DNA of 64,000 bases from Pseudomonas cavernicola. GTDB lineage: Bacteria > Pseudomonadota > Gammaproteobacteria > Pseudomonadales > Pseudomonadaceae. Of this stretch, positions 24,420 through 33,394 are shown piece by piece. The number at the start of each line of letters is the position of its first letter. Within the stretch, counting starts at the first letter, position 1. Under the pieces are notes generated by a model that saw only the letters and a list, made by a program, of their open reading frames with translations, made no database searches and was not told the origin of the DNA. The position numbers were made by a program, and so were the translations under genes. The stretch lies in NCBI RefSeq assembly GCF_003596405.1, contig NZ_QYUR01000003.1, positions 1 through 64,000 on the forward strand, given 5' to 3'.

Positions 24420-25205
24420 GAAATAGCGCTTTTCAAACTCTACCGGTGACAGCTGGTTGTTGAAGACATGCCAGCGTTTCGGGTTGTAGAACATCTCGAT
24501 GTAATCAAACACATCACTGCGGGCATCCTGCCGAGTGCTGTAGATTTTCCGCTTGATCCGTTCCCGCTTCAGTAGCTGGAAGAAGCTCTCCGCCACCGCG
24601 TTGTCATGGCAGTTACCGCGTCAACTCATGCTGCCGATCAAGTTGTTGGCTTTCAGGAAGCTCTGCCAATCGGAGCTGCTGAACTGGCTGCCCTGGTCTG
24701 AGTGGATCATCACTTCCTGCTTCGGCTTACGGCGCCAGACCGCCATTAACAGTGCATCAATCGCCAGGTCGCTAGTCATCTGCGGCTTCATTGACCAGCC
24801 GATGACCTGGCGTGAGAACAGGTCGAGCACCACCGCCAAATACAACCAGCCTTCATAGGTTCGGATGTAGGTAATGTCCGTGACCCAGACCTTGTTGGGC
24901 TCCGTGACGTTGAAGCGGCGCTCCAAACGATTCGGTGAAGCCACTGGAGGCTTGCCACCATGACGGCCAGGGCGACGCCGATAACCCGTCTACGAACGCA
25001 GCCCTTCCAGGCGCATAAGCCGGGCAACCGGATTTCTGCCACGGGGTTCACCGATCTCACGCAGGTCGTCATGGATTTTGCGGTAACCATAGACGCCGCC
25101 GCTCTCCAGCCTGGAGTGTTTAATCAGGCCGAGCAGCCGCTGGTCATCCTTTGCTCGCGCTGACTTCGGCTCTGCCAGCCAGGCGTAGTAACCGCTGGCA
25201 TGCAC
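24420..25205 (-). mobile_element. Decayed IS3-family transposase (OrfB remnant)
   Basis: From 25205 the frame reads MHASGYYAWL, VYGYRKIHDDLRE, then after a stop [20 protein letters not shown] (first Asp of the DDE set), [16 protein letters not shown] (second Asp), then after a second stop CHDNAVAESFFQLLKRE (Glu) to FEKRYF. Two in-frame nonsense codons, a TAG near 24987 and a TGA near 24619, each differ by one C-to-T change from the expected CAG and CGA. OrfA and the N-terminus of OrfB are missing. It cannot encode an active transposase. Confidence 0.88.
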
Positions 25206-25283
25206 TGTCGATCACTTTTCAGACGAGTACATCGTTGATCTGCGGAGCTACATTGGTACTGATTCACGGGCGCCCGAGCGTGC

Positions 25284-26181
25284 TCAAGGCGTCGGCTGCT
25301 CCTTGACCTCGCTCCAACTGCTGTCCGGATCGAAGCGAGGCATGGCCTTCGCCAGCTCCGCGCTGTCCGGGCCCTGGTCCTTCTCGAACACCTCGCCTTC
25401 GTGACTGATCATAAAGCTCATCACGCCGCTGTCGCCGTACTTTGCTGGCCACGCGATCAGGGCGAAGCCACGGCTCATGTTGTCACCGAGTTTGTAGTTG
25501 TAAGCGCCGCCCGGTGCCGATGGACCCTGTGCATCGAGAATATGGTAGTGGTAGCCATGCCAGTCGCTACCGGGCTCGGCTTCGTCGGGCTTGGCGTCGC
25601 CGAACAACGGCCCCAGCGGGCTTTCCTCGATACCGGGCTCCTCGGCCCAGTACAAGCCATCGTACTTGCCGTCGCTGCTGATGAATTTCTGCGCGTACTC
25701 AGGCGCGCCGTCGCCGTCGCGGTCGGCGTAGTCCATCTGCGCATCGTAGTAAGCCAACGCCGACTGCACGGTGGCCAGCTCGTTGCGACCGATGCGGCGC
25801 TTGCGGATCTCCTCACTTCCGGCCTTGGCGTTGAAGGCCCAACCGTCCTTGCCCTTCACGATTGGCAGCGGCAGCGTCCAGGGGTCGGTGCCGACCACCA
25901 GATGCGCTTGCTTGCGTGTCAGACTGGATCACGTGCTTCTCCCGGTAGTGGGCCAAAAAGGCATCGACGTCATCGCGGTCAACGCCCTCGGTCGGGATAT
26001 ACGTGCGCCAGTCGGCGCCGAGCAAGGCCGCAAGGCGATCGGCATCGGCCTGTTTAGTGCCGAGTGCGGCGACCAGGGCCTCGGCGGCAGCATCCGGACT
26101 GGGAAATGCCTGCTGCGCGGGCGCGCCCTGAGCCAGAGTTGCCAGCAGCGCAATTGGAAAAATACGAAATACTGCATTCAT
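25284..26181 (-). pseudogene. DUF2950 periplasmic protein, frameshifted
   Basis: The start at 26181 has AGGAGA upstream and encodes a signal peptide (FPIALLATLAQGAPAQQ). Codons then run to KHVIQSDTQ near 25915, where an extra base shifts the frame. The next frame continues LVVGTDPWTLPLPIVKGKDG to a normal DUF2950 C-terminus with YNYKLGDNMSRGFALIAWPA. Only one indel separates the two halves, so this is either a recent pseudogene or a sequencing error. It is paired with the DUF3300 gene 13 bases upstream, the usual partner of DUF2950. Function unknown. Confidence 0.8.
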
Positions 26182-26194
26182 CGCGACTCTCCTG

Positions 26195-27093
26195 TCAGCG
26201 CCGATGGCCGCCGCCCCGGGACGGAGCCCGGGAAGGACGTTGCACGGTCCGGCCGCTGTCGCGTGCCGCCTGCGGCCTATTGGCAGCGGTGTGGCTGGCT
26301 TGGCCGCGGCTGGCTTGCGCACGCGACCGCGAGGGGCTGCTGGCACCGGAAAAAGCATTGTTACGCGGAGCCTGCGCGCGGGTGTGCTGCTGACGTGCCT
26401 GCTGGCGGACTTGAGGATTTTTTTGCGCAACCTGGCGCTTCTGGGCACTGGCCTGTGCGCGCTGGCGTACCTGCGGCTCGTTGCGCAGGTCGCGGCTGGC
26501 GGTCTGGGCCCGCTCGCGCGCTTGGCGGTTGCTGGTGGCCGGGGATTCGATGCCGCGCTGCGTAAGCGACTGGCGGGCGCGCTCGCGCTCGGAAGCGCGA
26601 GCCGGATCATGGCCACGGAAAGCATCGCGCTGTTCGCTGCCGGCCAGGCGTCGGCCGCTCTGTTCGCGATTGGCGCGGTCGCGGTAAGGCACGCCGTCAC
26701 GGTTGATCGAGTTGTAGTTCCAGGTGTTTTGATTGGCGTTGATCTGGCGGTTGACGTTGATGTTGTTGTAGCGGTTGACGTCGATGTCGATATCGCCACG
26801 GCCCCAGTAGCAGTCGCCCCAGAGCGAATTGACGATCGCCACGCCCGCGCCAAAAGCCAGGCCGGCGGCGAGCGCGGTGCCGACGTAGTAACCCGGCGGC
26901 GGTGGATAGTACGCCGGCGGGTAGGACGGATAGGCCCAAGTACCGTAGACCACGCTCGGGTTGTAACTGGGCACGTAGACGGTCTGTGGCTGGGCCGGCT
27001 CGATGATGATGGTCTGCGTGGCAGCAGACTGCTGCACCACCACAGTCGATTCGGCCGGCGCCGGTGCGGCAGTCCGCCTACTGAAGAGGTCAC
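26195..27093 (-). pseudogene. DUF3300 protein, N-terminally truncated
   Basis: The C-terminal part of a DUF3300 protein is present: PAQPQTVYVPSYNPSVVYGT, a Pro/Tyr-rich stretch, a Gly/Ala hydrophobic segment, Asn-rich repeats (VNRYNNINVNRQ), then a long Arg/Gln/Ala-rich tail ending GGGHRR. The conserved N-terminal region with its signal peptide is missing. Homology begins abruptly at about 27090, where a potassium-channel-like gene starts on the other strand. The pair with DUF2950 is conserved in many proteobacteria; the role is unknown. Confidence 0.75.
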
Positions 27094-27095
27094 CC

Positions 27096-27554
27096 ATGCT
27101 GCTCAATCTGCTGACCGGCCTCCCTGTGATGTTGCTCTGCCTGCTGCTACAGGCCATTTTCATGGCCAAGTGCCTGCGCCACTACGTGCGCTTCAGGCAT
27201 GCCCAGCAAGGCCGCGAATCGCAATTGCTGGATATCCTGTTGCTGTCGATGGTGATGCTGCTGATGTTGCTGATGTTGCTCGGTAATTTCGTGCAGATGG
27301 CGATCTGGGCAGCACTGTTCATGCTGCTCGGCGAATTCGGTGATTTCGCCACCGCGCTGTATCACTCGGGGGTCAACTTCGCGACCCTGGGCTATGGCGA
27401 TATCGTTATGTCCGCACGCTGGCGCCTGCTCGGCCCGCTGGAAGCAGCCAACGGCATCCTGATGTTCGGCGTCTCCACCTCGGTGATGACCGCTGCGGTG
27501 ATGGATGTCATCAAGCTCAACATGGCCAGGCTACAGCAGAGCGAACGGCCATAG
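27096..27554 (+). CDS. Two-TM potassium-channel-like protein
   Basis: This 152-residue membrane protein has a TM at about residues 1-20, a further hydrophobic block at 45-80, a pore signature TLGYGDIVMS near 110, and a final TM (about 125-145). The GYGD filter and Ion_trans_2 layout indicate a small K+ channel subunit without a cytoplasmic regulatory domain. The ribosome site GAAGAGG lies inside the truncated DUF3300 remnant, so the gene was probably brought next to it by rearrangement. A broken paralogue lies at 57922-58122. Confidence 0.78.
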   Translation: MLLNLLTGLPVMLLCLLLQAIFMAKCLRHYVRFRHAQQGRESQLLDILLLSMVMLLMLLMLLGNFVQMAIWAALFMLLGEFGDFATALYHSGVNFATLGYGDIVMSARWRLLGPLEAANGILMFGVSTSVMTAAVMDVIKLNMARLQQSERP

Positions 27555-27615
27555 GGCTGGTAAGGAAAGTCCGTGAGTATGTAGTTCCGGGATACGTAAG
27601 GCGCTCTTGATTTGT

Positions 27616-28389
27616 TTACGCCTGCTGGTTCTTCGCCAGCAACGCTGCAAGGTGAAGTAACTCCACTTCAGCTTCCATAAGAGCTGCGGTAGCAGCGACA
27701 TGCCAATCCTGAAGTAGCGGCTGCAGGTCTTCTTCCTGCCCAGCTTTGAGACACCATTGGTAATGATCATGCCAAGTGCCCAGAGCAGACTGCACAGCCT
27801 TGAGCGAGGCAGCGGCCTTAACGGATATGGGCGAAAACTGAGGGTAGGCATCGGTTGCGTAACGTGTGCGTTTGACCAAAATCCGTAGCTGATGGAGATC
27901 GTATTGCGGGTCTGCCAGCGCTGCTTTCAAGCGCTCTACCTGCTTGTGCAGGCGCTTGGCGATGGTCTTCTTGATCTGACGTAATTCGCCGCCACGCTCA
28001 GCCGCACGAAAATCTGAAGGCCACTGATCCAGTCGGGAAAACAGCTGCTTTAGCGTCGAACTTGCCACGATGCGGCTGTAGCTGGACTGCAAAATAGCCT
28101 TCCGGGCATTGGCCTGCTGTGCAAACCCCAACTGTTCAAGCTCATCAATCAACACTTCTAGATCACGCACTGGGGTAGTCAGCTTGCCAACCTCGGCAGC
28201 TACCTCATTGAGCGTCGCTACGGCGCCGATCTTACGTAGTGGTCGCAGCAGACTTCTCATGCGCCGCAGATTGATCCGCAAGTCATGCAGCGCCTCGCTA
28301 TCTGTCCTGGCCTCCATGCGCGCGTAGGCATGGTAGAGAGCTGTCTCAAGCATCAAAACCTGGGCAACGATTGCATCTACAAGTGACAT
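27616..28389 (-). CDS. CHAD-domain protein
   Basis: This 257-residue all-helical protein carries the CHAD signature of conserved His and basic residues: ALHDLRINLRRMRSLLRPLR (about 27-46) and LHQLRILVKRTRYATDAY (about 175-192). CHAD domains bind inorganic polyphosphate. No CYTH partner is fused. The start at 28389 gives the family N-terminus; longer upstream starts add unrelated residues. A degraded second copy lies at 62069-62246. With the PPK2 gene at 44743 it suggests a polyphosphate link. Confidence 0.85.
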   Translation of the reverse strand: MSLVDAIVAQVLMLETALYHAYARMEARTDSEALHDLRINLRRMRSLLRPLRKIGAVATLNEVAAEVGKLTTPVRDLEVLIDELEQLGFAQQANARKAILQSSYSRIVASSTLKQLFSRLDQWPSDFRAAERGGELRQIKKTIAKRLHKQVERLKAALADPQYDLHQLRILVKRTRYATDAYPQFSPISVKAAASLKAVQSALGTWHDHYQWCLKAGQEEDLQPLLQDWHVAATAALMEAEVELLHLAALLAKNQQA

Positions 28390-28671
28390 CAGACGCTCCA
28401 AACACAGACATGGAAAAATCAGATTAGCCGAAGAGCCTGAGACTGTTTTCGCCACACCCCAGGCCAGTCGTTGCACTCAAGCATGACGGCGGCTAGGGCA
28501 GCCTGCGTCCACCACCCCGCCCACCGTTTTCGCCAAAGCCCGGAATACCGACTCGCCAGAATGATCTATACCTATTTGCACGCAAATGGCCTGGAGCAGG
28601 GCCATTGATGAGTTCACGGAGACATCTGGAGCTAGAACGTCCCGCATATGCACCCAAGGAGACCCATGTTC
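28390..28671. other. Leader region of the ornithine decarboxylase gene
   Basis: A divergent region of about 280 bases lies between the CHAD gene and speF. A 15-codon frame (28561-28608) is the only small leader candidate, but it has a poor ribosome site and lacks the HIRRxxH sensing motif of enterobacterial SpeFL. No riboswitch was recognised. Confidence 0.35.
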
Positions 28672-30852
28672 ATGAACGCTTTGAAGATCGCAGCCAGCGA
28701 TAACGTCCACGGTTGTTTCCACACCACGCGGGAAATAGTTTCCCTCAAAGACACCGACTACACCGACATAGCCGCCGCGGTGATCTCCGTGGCGGATGTG
28801 CTGGACGGCGCACTGGATGTCATTCAACAGACCGGCTTCAATATCCCACTATTTATTGTCACGTCTCCGGAGGGCGGTCACGCGCCGGAAGTCGTCCCGC
28901 GTATTCGCGAGGTATTGCTACAGGTCAACGGTGCGTTCGATCCGACCCGCGCCAACGCAGAGCATTACGGCCACCAGTTGGAGACTGCGGCCAAGGCCTA
29001 CGAGGAAACCCTTCTCCCCCCCTTCTTCGGTTCCCTGAAACGCTATACAGAGGCAGGCAATTCCACCTTCGCCTGCCCCGGCCACCAGGGTGGCCAATTC
29101 TTCCGCAAGCATCCGGCCGGACGCCAGTTCTTCGATTTCTTCGGCGAAACGCTGTTTCGCGCCGACATGTGCAATGCCGACGTCAAGCTGGGCGATCTGC
29201 TGATCCATGAAGGCCCGGCGCTGCTGGCGCAGAAGCATGCGGCCAAGGTGTTTAACTCCGACAAGACCTACTTCGTGCTCAACGGCACCTCGGCATCGAA
29301 TAAAGTGGTCACCAACGCCCTGCTCACTCCTGGCGACTTGGTCCTGTTCGACCGCAACAACCACAAATCCAATCACCAGGGCGCCCTGATCCAGGCTGGC
29401 GCCACCCCGGTTTATCTGGAAACCGCGCGTAATCCCTACGGCTTCATCGGCGGTATCGATTCCCACTGCTTTGAGGAAGCCTACCTGCGCGAGCTGATCA
29501 ACGAGGTCGCTCCGGACAAGGCTCAGCAGCCACGCCCATTCCGTCTCGCGATTATCCAGCTCGGCACCTACGACGGCACCATCTACAACGCCCGGCAGGT
29601 GGTCGACCGCATCGGTCGACTGTGCGACTACATCCTGTTCGATTCGGCTTGGGTCGGTTACGAACAGTTCATTCCGATGATGAAAGACTGTTCGCCACTG
29701 CTACTGGAGCTCGACGAGAACGACCCCGGTATCTTTGTTACCCACTCGGTGCACAAGCAGCAGGCCGGTTTCTCCCAGGCCTCGCAGATCCACAAGAAGG
29801 ATCGCCATATCAAGGGGCAGGCTCGCTACTGCAACCATGCCCGCCTGAACAACGCCTTCATGGCCCATGCCTCCACCAGCCCGCTCTACCCGCTATTCGC
29901 TTCCCTTGATGTGAATGCGCGCATCCATGGCGGCCGCAGCGGCCTGCGCCTGTGGGGAGATTGCGTAAAATTCGGCATCAATGCCCGTAAGCTGGTCTTG
30001 GAAACTTGCACGATGATTCGCCCGTTCGTGCCGCGCGAAATCGATGGCCGCGACTGGCAGGACTACCCGACCGACGAGATTGCCAGCGACATCCGCTTCT
30101 TCAAATTCCACCCGCAAGATCGCTGGCACGCCTTCCCCGGCTACGCCGACAACCAGTATTTCATCGACCCCTGCAAGCTGTTGTTCACCACCCCTGGGAT
30201 CGACCCGGTGGATGGCAGCTACACCGATTTCGGCATCCATGCCGGCATCCTCGCCAACTTCCTGCGGCAGAACGGCATCGTTCCGGAGAAGTGCGACCTC
30301 AACTCCATCCTGTTCCTGCTCACGCCTGCCGAGGACTGGGCGAAGATGAGCCATCTGGTCGCGCAGATAGCCCGCTTCGAACGCTTCATCAGTGACGACG
30401 CGCCGATGAGCCGGGTGTTGCCCGCTATCTACGAGCAATACCAAGAGCGTTATCGCAACTACAGCATCCGCCAGCTCTGCCAGGAAATGCACGACCTGTA
30501 CCGCAACCACAACGTTAAGCAATTGCAGACGGATATGTTCCGCAAGGCGAAGCTGCCGAAGGTAGCGATGCTTCCCCAGGCCGCACAGATCGAATACATC
30601 CGCGGCAACGTCGAACTGGTGCCACTGGCGGACGCGGCCGGGCGCATCGCCGCCGAAGGCGCCTTACCTTACCCGCCGGGCGTGCTCTGCGTGGTACCCG
30701 GGGAAATATGGGGCGGCGCAGCACTGGAATACTTCCTCGCCCTTGAAGAAGGCATCAACCGCCTGCCGGGCTTCACCCCGGAACTGCAAGGCGTCTACCT
30801 GAAACAGGAAAACGGCCGTACTCGCGCCTATGGCTACGTGCTGAAGAGCTGA
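28672..30852 (+). CDS. speF: Ornithine decarboxylase (SpeF/SpeC type)
   Basis: This 726-residue fold-type I PLP decarboxylase closely follows E. coli SpeF/SpeC, with an N-terminal response-regulator-like wing (about 1-105), FACPGHQGGQFFRKHPAGRQ, CNADVKLGDLLIHEGP, HKSNHQGALIQAGATPVYLE, and the PLP lysine in THSVHKQQAGFSQ near residue 360. It decarboxylates ornithine to putrescine and CO2, consuming a proton. Start 28672 (MNALKIA) aligns with MSKLKIA of SpeF; ATG 28666 is also possible behind AAGGAG. A potE-like antiporter lies downstream, as in speF-potE operons. Confidence 0.93.
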   Translation: MNALKIAASDNVHGCFHTTREIVSLKDTDYTDIAAAVISVADVLDGALDVIQQTGFNIPLFIVTSPEGGHAPEVVPRIREVLLQVNGAFDPTRANAEHYGHQLETAAKAYEETLLPPFFGSLKRYTEAGNSTFACPGHQGGQFFRKHPAGRQFFDFFGETLFRADMCNADVKLGDLLIHEGPALLAQKHAAKVFNSDKTYFVLNGTSASNKVVTNALLTPGDLVLFDRNNHKSNHQGALIQAGATPVYLETARNPYGFIGGIDSHCFEEAYLRELINEVAPDKAQQPRPFRLAIIQLGTYDGTIYNARQVVDRIGRLCDYILFDSAWVGYEQFIPMMKDCSPLLLELDENDPGIFVTHSVHKQQAGFSQASQIHKKDRHIKGQARYCNHARLNNAFMAHASTSPLYPLFASLDVNARIHGGRSGLRLWGDCVKFGINARKLVLETCTMIRPFVPREIDGRDWQDYPTDEIASDIRFFKFHPQDRWHAFPGYADNQYFIDPCKLLFTTPGIDPVDGSYTDFGIHAGILANFLRQNGIVPEKCDLNSILFLLTPAEDWAKMSHLVAQIARFERFISDDAPMSRVLPAIYEQYQERYRNYSIRQLCQEMHDLYRNHNVKQLQTDMFRKAKLPKVAMLPQAAQIEYIRGNVELVPLADAAGRIAAEGALPYPPGVLCVVPGEIWGGAALEYFLALEEGINRLPGFTPELQGVYLKQENGRTRAYGYVLKS

Positions 30853-31012
30853 CCGCGCACACCTCTTATGGCACTCCGGACCGATCCGGGGCTGCCACAA
30901 GAGGCGTGCTCAACGACGTTGGAGGCGACCGAGCACAACGACGACGATTACAACTTCTCGCGGCAGCGTTTGCGGTTGGCGTTAACCAATTTTCGACAAG
31001 GAGTTTTTACCC

Positions 31013-33313
31013 ATGAGTCACTCACAAACACCGTTACCGGCGTCTCTGGCGCAGCGCTACCCGGTGCTGATCGTGGTCAATACCAAGGGCTATGAAGACA
31101 GCATCGTCTTCCGCAGCGCCCAGGAAGTCGGTCAAGCATTGCAGGTCCATGACCTCGATGTGGAGCTGGTCAGCTCCCTTGAGGACGCGGAAATCGCCTT
31201 CCGTGCCGACCCCGCCTACTGCTGCGTGATCCTTGGCTGGGGCCTGTGCGAGAGCAATCTGCAGCAGGCGATGCAGCTTATCCAACTGATCCGCCGGCGC
31301 ACCGCCCAACTGCCGATCATGCTGGGCATGAGCCAGGCTCATCAGAGCCATGTGCCGTTGGAGTTCGTCGAGAACATCGACGGTTTCATCTGGCAACCGG
31401 AAGACAGCCCGGAATTCATCGCTGGGCGCATCGAGGCCGCCGCCCGTCGTTACCTCGATACCATCCTGCCACCGTTCTTCGGCGCCCTGGTCAACTTCGC
31501 CGACACCCACGAATACTCCTGGCACACCCCAGGCCACACCGGCGGCACCGCCTTCATGAAGACTGCGGTGGGGCGTAGCTTCCTCGACTTTTACGGCGAG
31601 CAGATGCTGCGCTCCGATCTCAGTGTGTCGGTTGGCGAGCTGGGCTCGCTGAACGATCACTCCGGTCCGATCGCCGAGGCGGAGAAGTACGCCGCCCGCG
31701 TATTCGGAGCTGACTTCACCTTCTTCTCGGTCGGCGGTAGCTCGGCGAGCAACGAGATCGTTCTGCACTCGGCGGTGACCGATGGCGACTCCGTGCTGGT
31801 CGATCGCAACTGCCACAAGTCGTTGAACTATGCGTTGAACATGTCCGGCGCGGTGCCGCTGTACCTGCGACCGAGGCGCAATGCGCGTGGCCTGATCGGC
31901 CCGGTGCCGCGCAGCGAGCTGACCCCCGAAGCCGTAGCGCAGAAACTCGCCGACAGCCCGCTGGCGAGCAACAAGCAGGCGCGTCCGGTGTTGGCGGTGC
32001 TGACCAACTCGACCTACGACGGCCTCTGCTACAACGTGCAGACCACCACCCGCGAGCTGAGCCAGAGCGTCGATCGCATCCACTACGACGAGGCCTGGTA
32101 CGCCTATGCACGCTTCAACCCGCTGTACGAGGGACGCTATGGTATGCACCGTGGCGAACGGCATGCCGATGACGCCACGGTGACCGTCACCCACTCCACG
32201 CACAAGCTGCTGGCGGCGCTGTCGCAGGCCTCGATGATCCACATCCGCTCGGGCAAGGTGCCGGTCAAGCCGGCGCTGTTCAACGAAGCCTTCATGATGC
32301 ACACCTCGACATCGCCGCAGTACAGCATCATCGCCTCCACGGACGTGTCGGCGAAGATGATGGACGATGCCGGCGGCTTCCTCACCGACGAATCCATCGG
32401 TGAGGCCATCGCCTTTCGCCAGGCCATGGTTCGGCTGGGCAACGAGGTGCGCAAGCGCGATCCGAAGGATTGGTGGTTCGGCGTCTGGCAACCGGACGAG
32501 GTCAACGGCGTGCCCTTTGCCGACCTCGACCCGAAGACCCTCTGCCATGGCGACGCCTGGGTGCTCAAGCCGACGGCCAGCTGGCACGGTTTCGGCGACC
32601 TGGGTGCCGACTACTGCATGCTCGACCCGATCAAAGTCACGGTGCTGACGCCAGGGCAGACGCTGGAAGGCGCGATGGAACCTAGCGGTATTCCAGCACC
32701 ACTGGTGTCGTCCTTCCTCTCCAGCCGCGGCATCGTGGTGGAGAAGACCGAGCCGTACTCCATCCTGCTGCTGTTCAGCCTGGGCGTGACCAAAGGCAAA
32801 TGGGGCTCGCTGGTTGCCGGCCTGATGGAGTTCAAGAAGCACTACGACAACAACTCGCCGCTGGAACTGGTGTTGCCCGACTTGGCAACAAGCTATGCCG
32901 AGCGTTACGCCGGCATGGGTCTCAAGGATCTGGCCGAGGAGATGCACCAGGACATGCTCGCCACTGGCATGTTGCACAACATGGACGAGGCCTACACCTT
33001 GCTGCCCGACCCGGTGTCCTCGCCGCGCGAGACCTTCGCCAAGTTGGTGAAAGGCGAGATCGAGCAGATCGCCGTGCGCGACATGCTCGATCGTACGGTC
33101 GCTGTGCAAATCGTGCCCTATCCACCGGGTATTCCGCTGATGATGCCGGGGGAAAAAGCCGGTGCCGACAAGAAGGCCATCGTCGACTACCTGCTGGCGA
33201 TGGAATTGTTCGATGGCCGGTTCCCCGGCTTCGGGCATGACAACCATGGGGTCGAGGTCGAGCGCGACAGCCAAGACCGGCTAACCTACAGGCTGTATGT
33301 GGTCAAACAGTAA
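31013..33313 (+). CDS. Arginine/lysine decarboxylase, AdiA-like
   Basis: This 766-residue fold-type I PLP decarboxylase has a wing domain (1-150), YSWHTPGHTGGTAFMKTAVG, SVGGSSASNEIVLHSAVTDG, DRNCHKS, the PLP lysine in THSTHKLLAALSQASMIH, and MMHTSTSPQYSIIASTDVSA. Length and the STSPQYSIIAS segment are closer to biodegradative arginine decarboxylase than to SpeF, but lysine use cannot be excluded. It follows speF by 160 bases on the same strand behind AAGGAG. The reaction would yield agmatine (or cadaverine) and raise cytoplasmic pH. Confidence 0.85.
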   Translation: MSHSQTPLPASLAQRYPVLIVVNTKGYEDSIVFRSAQEVGQALQVHDLDVELVSSLEDAEIAFRADPAYCCVILGWGLCESNLQQAMQLIQLIRRRTAQLPIMLGMSQAHQSHVPLEFVENIDGFIWQPEDSPEFIAGRIEAAARRYLDTILPPFFGALVNFADTHEYSWHTPGHTGGTAFMKTAVGRSFLDFYGEQMLRSDLSVSVGELGSLNDHSGPIAEAEKYAARVFGADFTFFSVGGSSASNEIVLHSAVTDGDSVLVDRNCHKSLNYALNMSGAVPLYLRPRRNARGLIGPVPRSELTPEAVAQKLADSPLASNKQARPVLAVLTNSTYDGLCYNVQTTTRELSQSVDRIHYDEAWYAYARFNPLYEGRYGMHRGERHADDATVTVTHSTHKLLAALSQASMIHIRSGKVPVKPALFNEAFMMHTSTSPQYSIIASTDVSAKMMDDAGGFLTDESIGEAIAFRQAMVRLGNEVRKRDPKDWWFGVWQPDEVNGVPFADLDPKTLCHGDAWVLKPTASWHGFGDLGADYCMLDPIKVTVLTPGQTLEGAMEPSGIPAPLVSSFLSSRGIVVEKTEPYSILLLFSLGVTKGKWGSLVAGLMEFKKHYDNNSPLELVLPDLATSYAERYAGMGLKDLAEEMHQDMLATGMLHNMDEAYTLLPDPVSSPRETFAKLVKGEIEQIAVRDMLDRTVAVQIVPYPPGIPLMMPGEKAGADKKAIVDYLLAMELFDGRFPGFGHDNHGVEVERDSQDRLTYRLYVVKQ

Positions 33314-33394
33314 CGTTTAGCCACCCTTTCCCAGCGGCAGGCAGTAAGCCGTCGGACTCAGGGTCAGTGCTTTGGACAGAGCAAGGAGTATTCG

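Noticed and set aside
28561..28608. 15-codon leader upstream of speF as a SpeFL-like arrest peptide
   Set aside because: No HIRRxxH sensing motif and a poor ribosome site.
31034..33274. 746-codon minus-strand frame under the AdiA-like gene
   Set aside because: Very long but antisense to a full-length decarboxylase; composition rich in His, Val and Gly with no recognisable domain.
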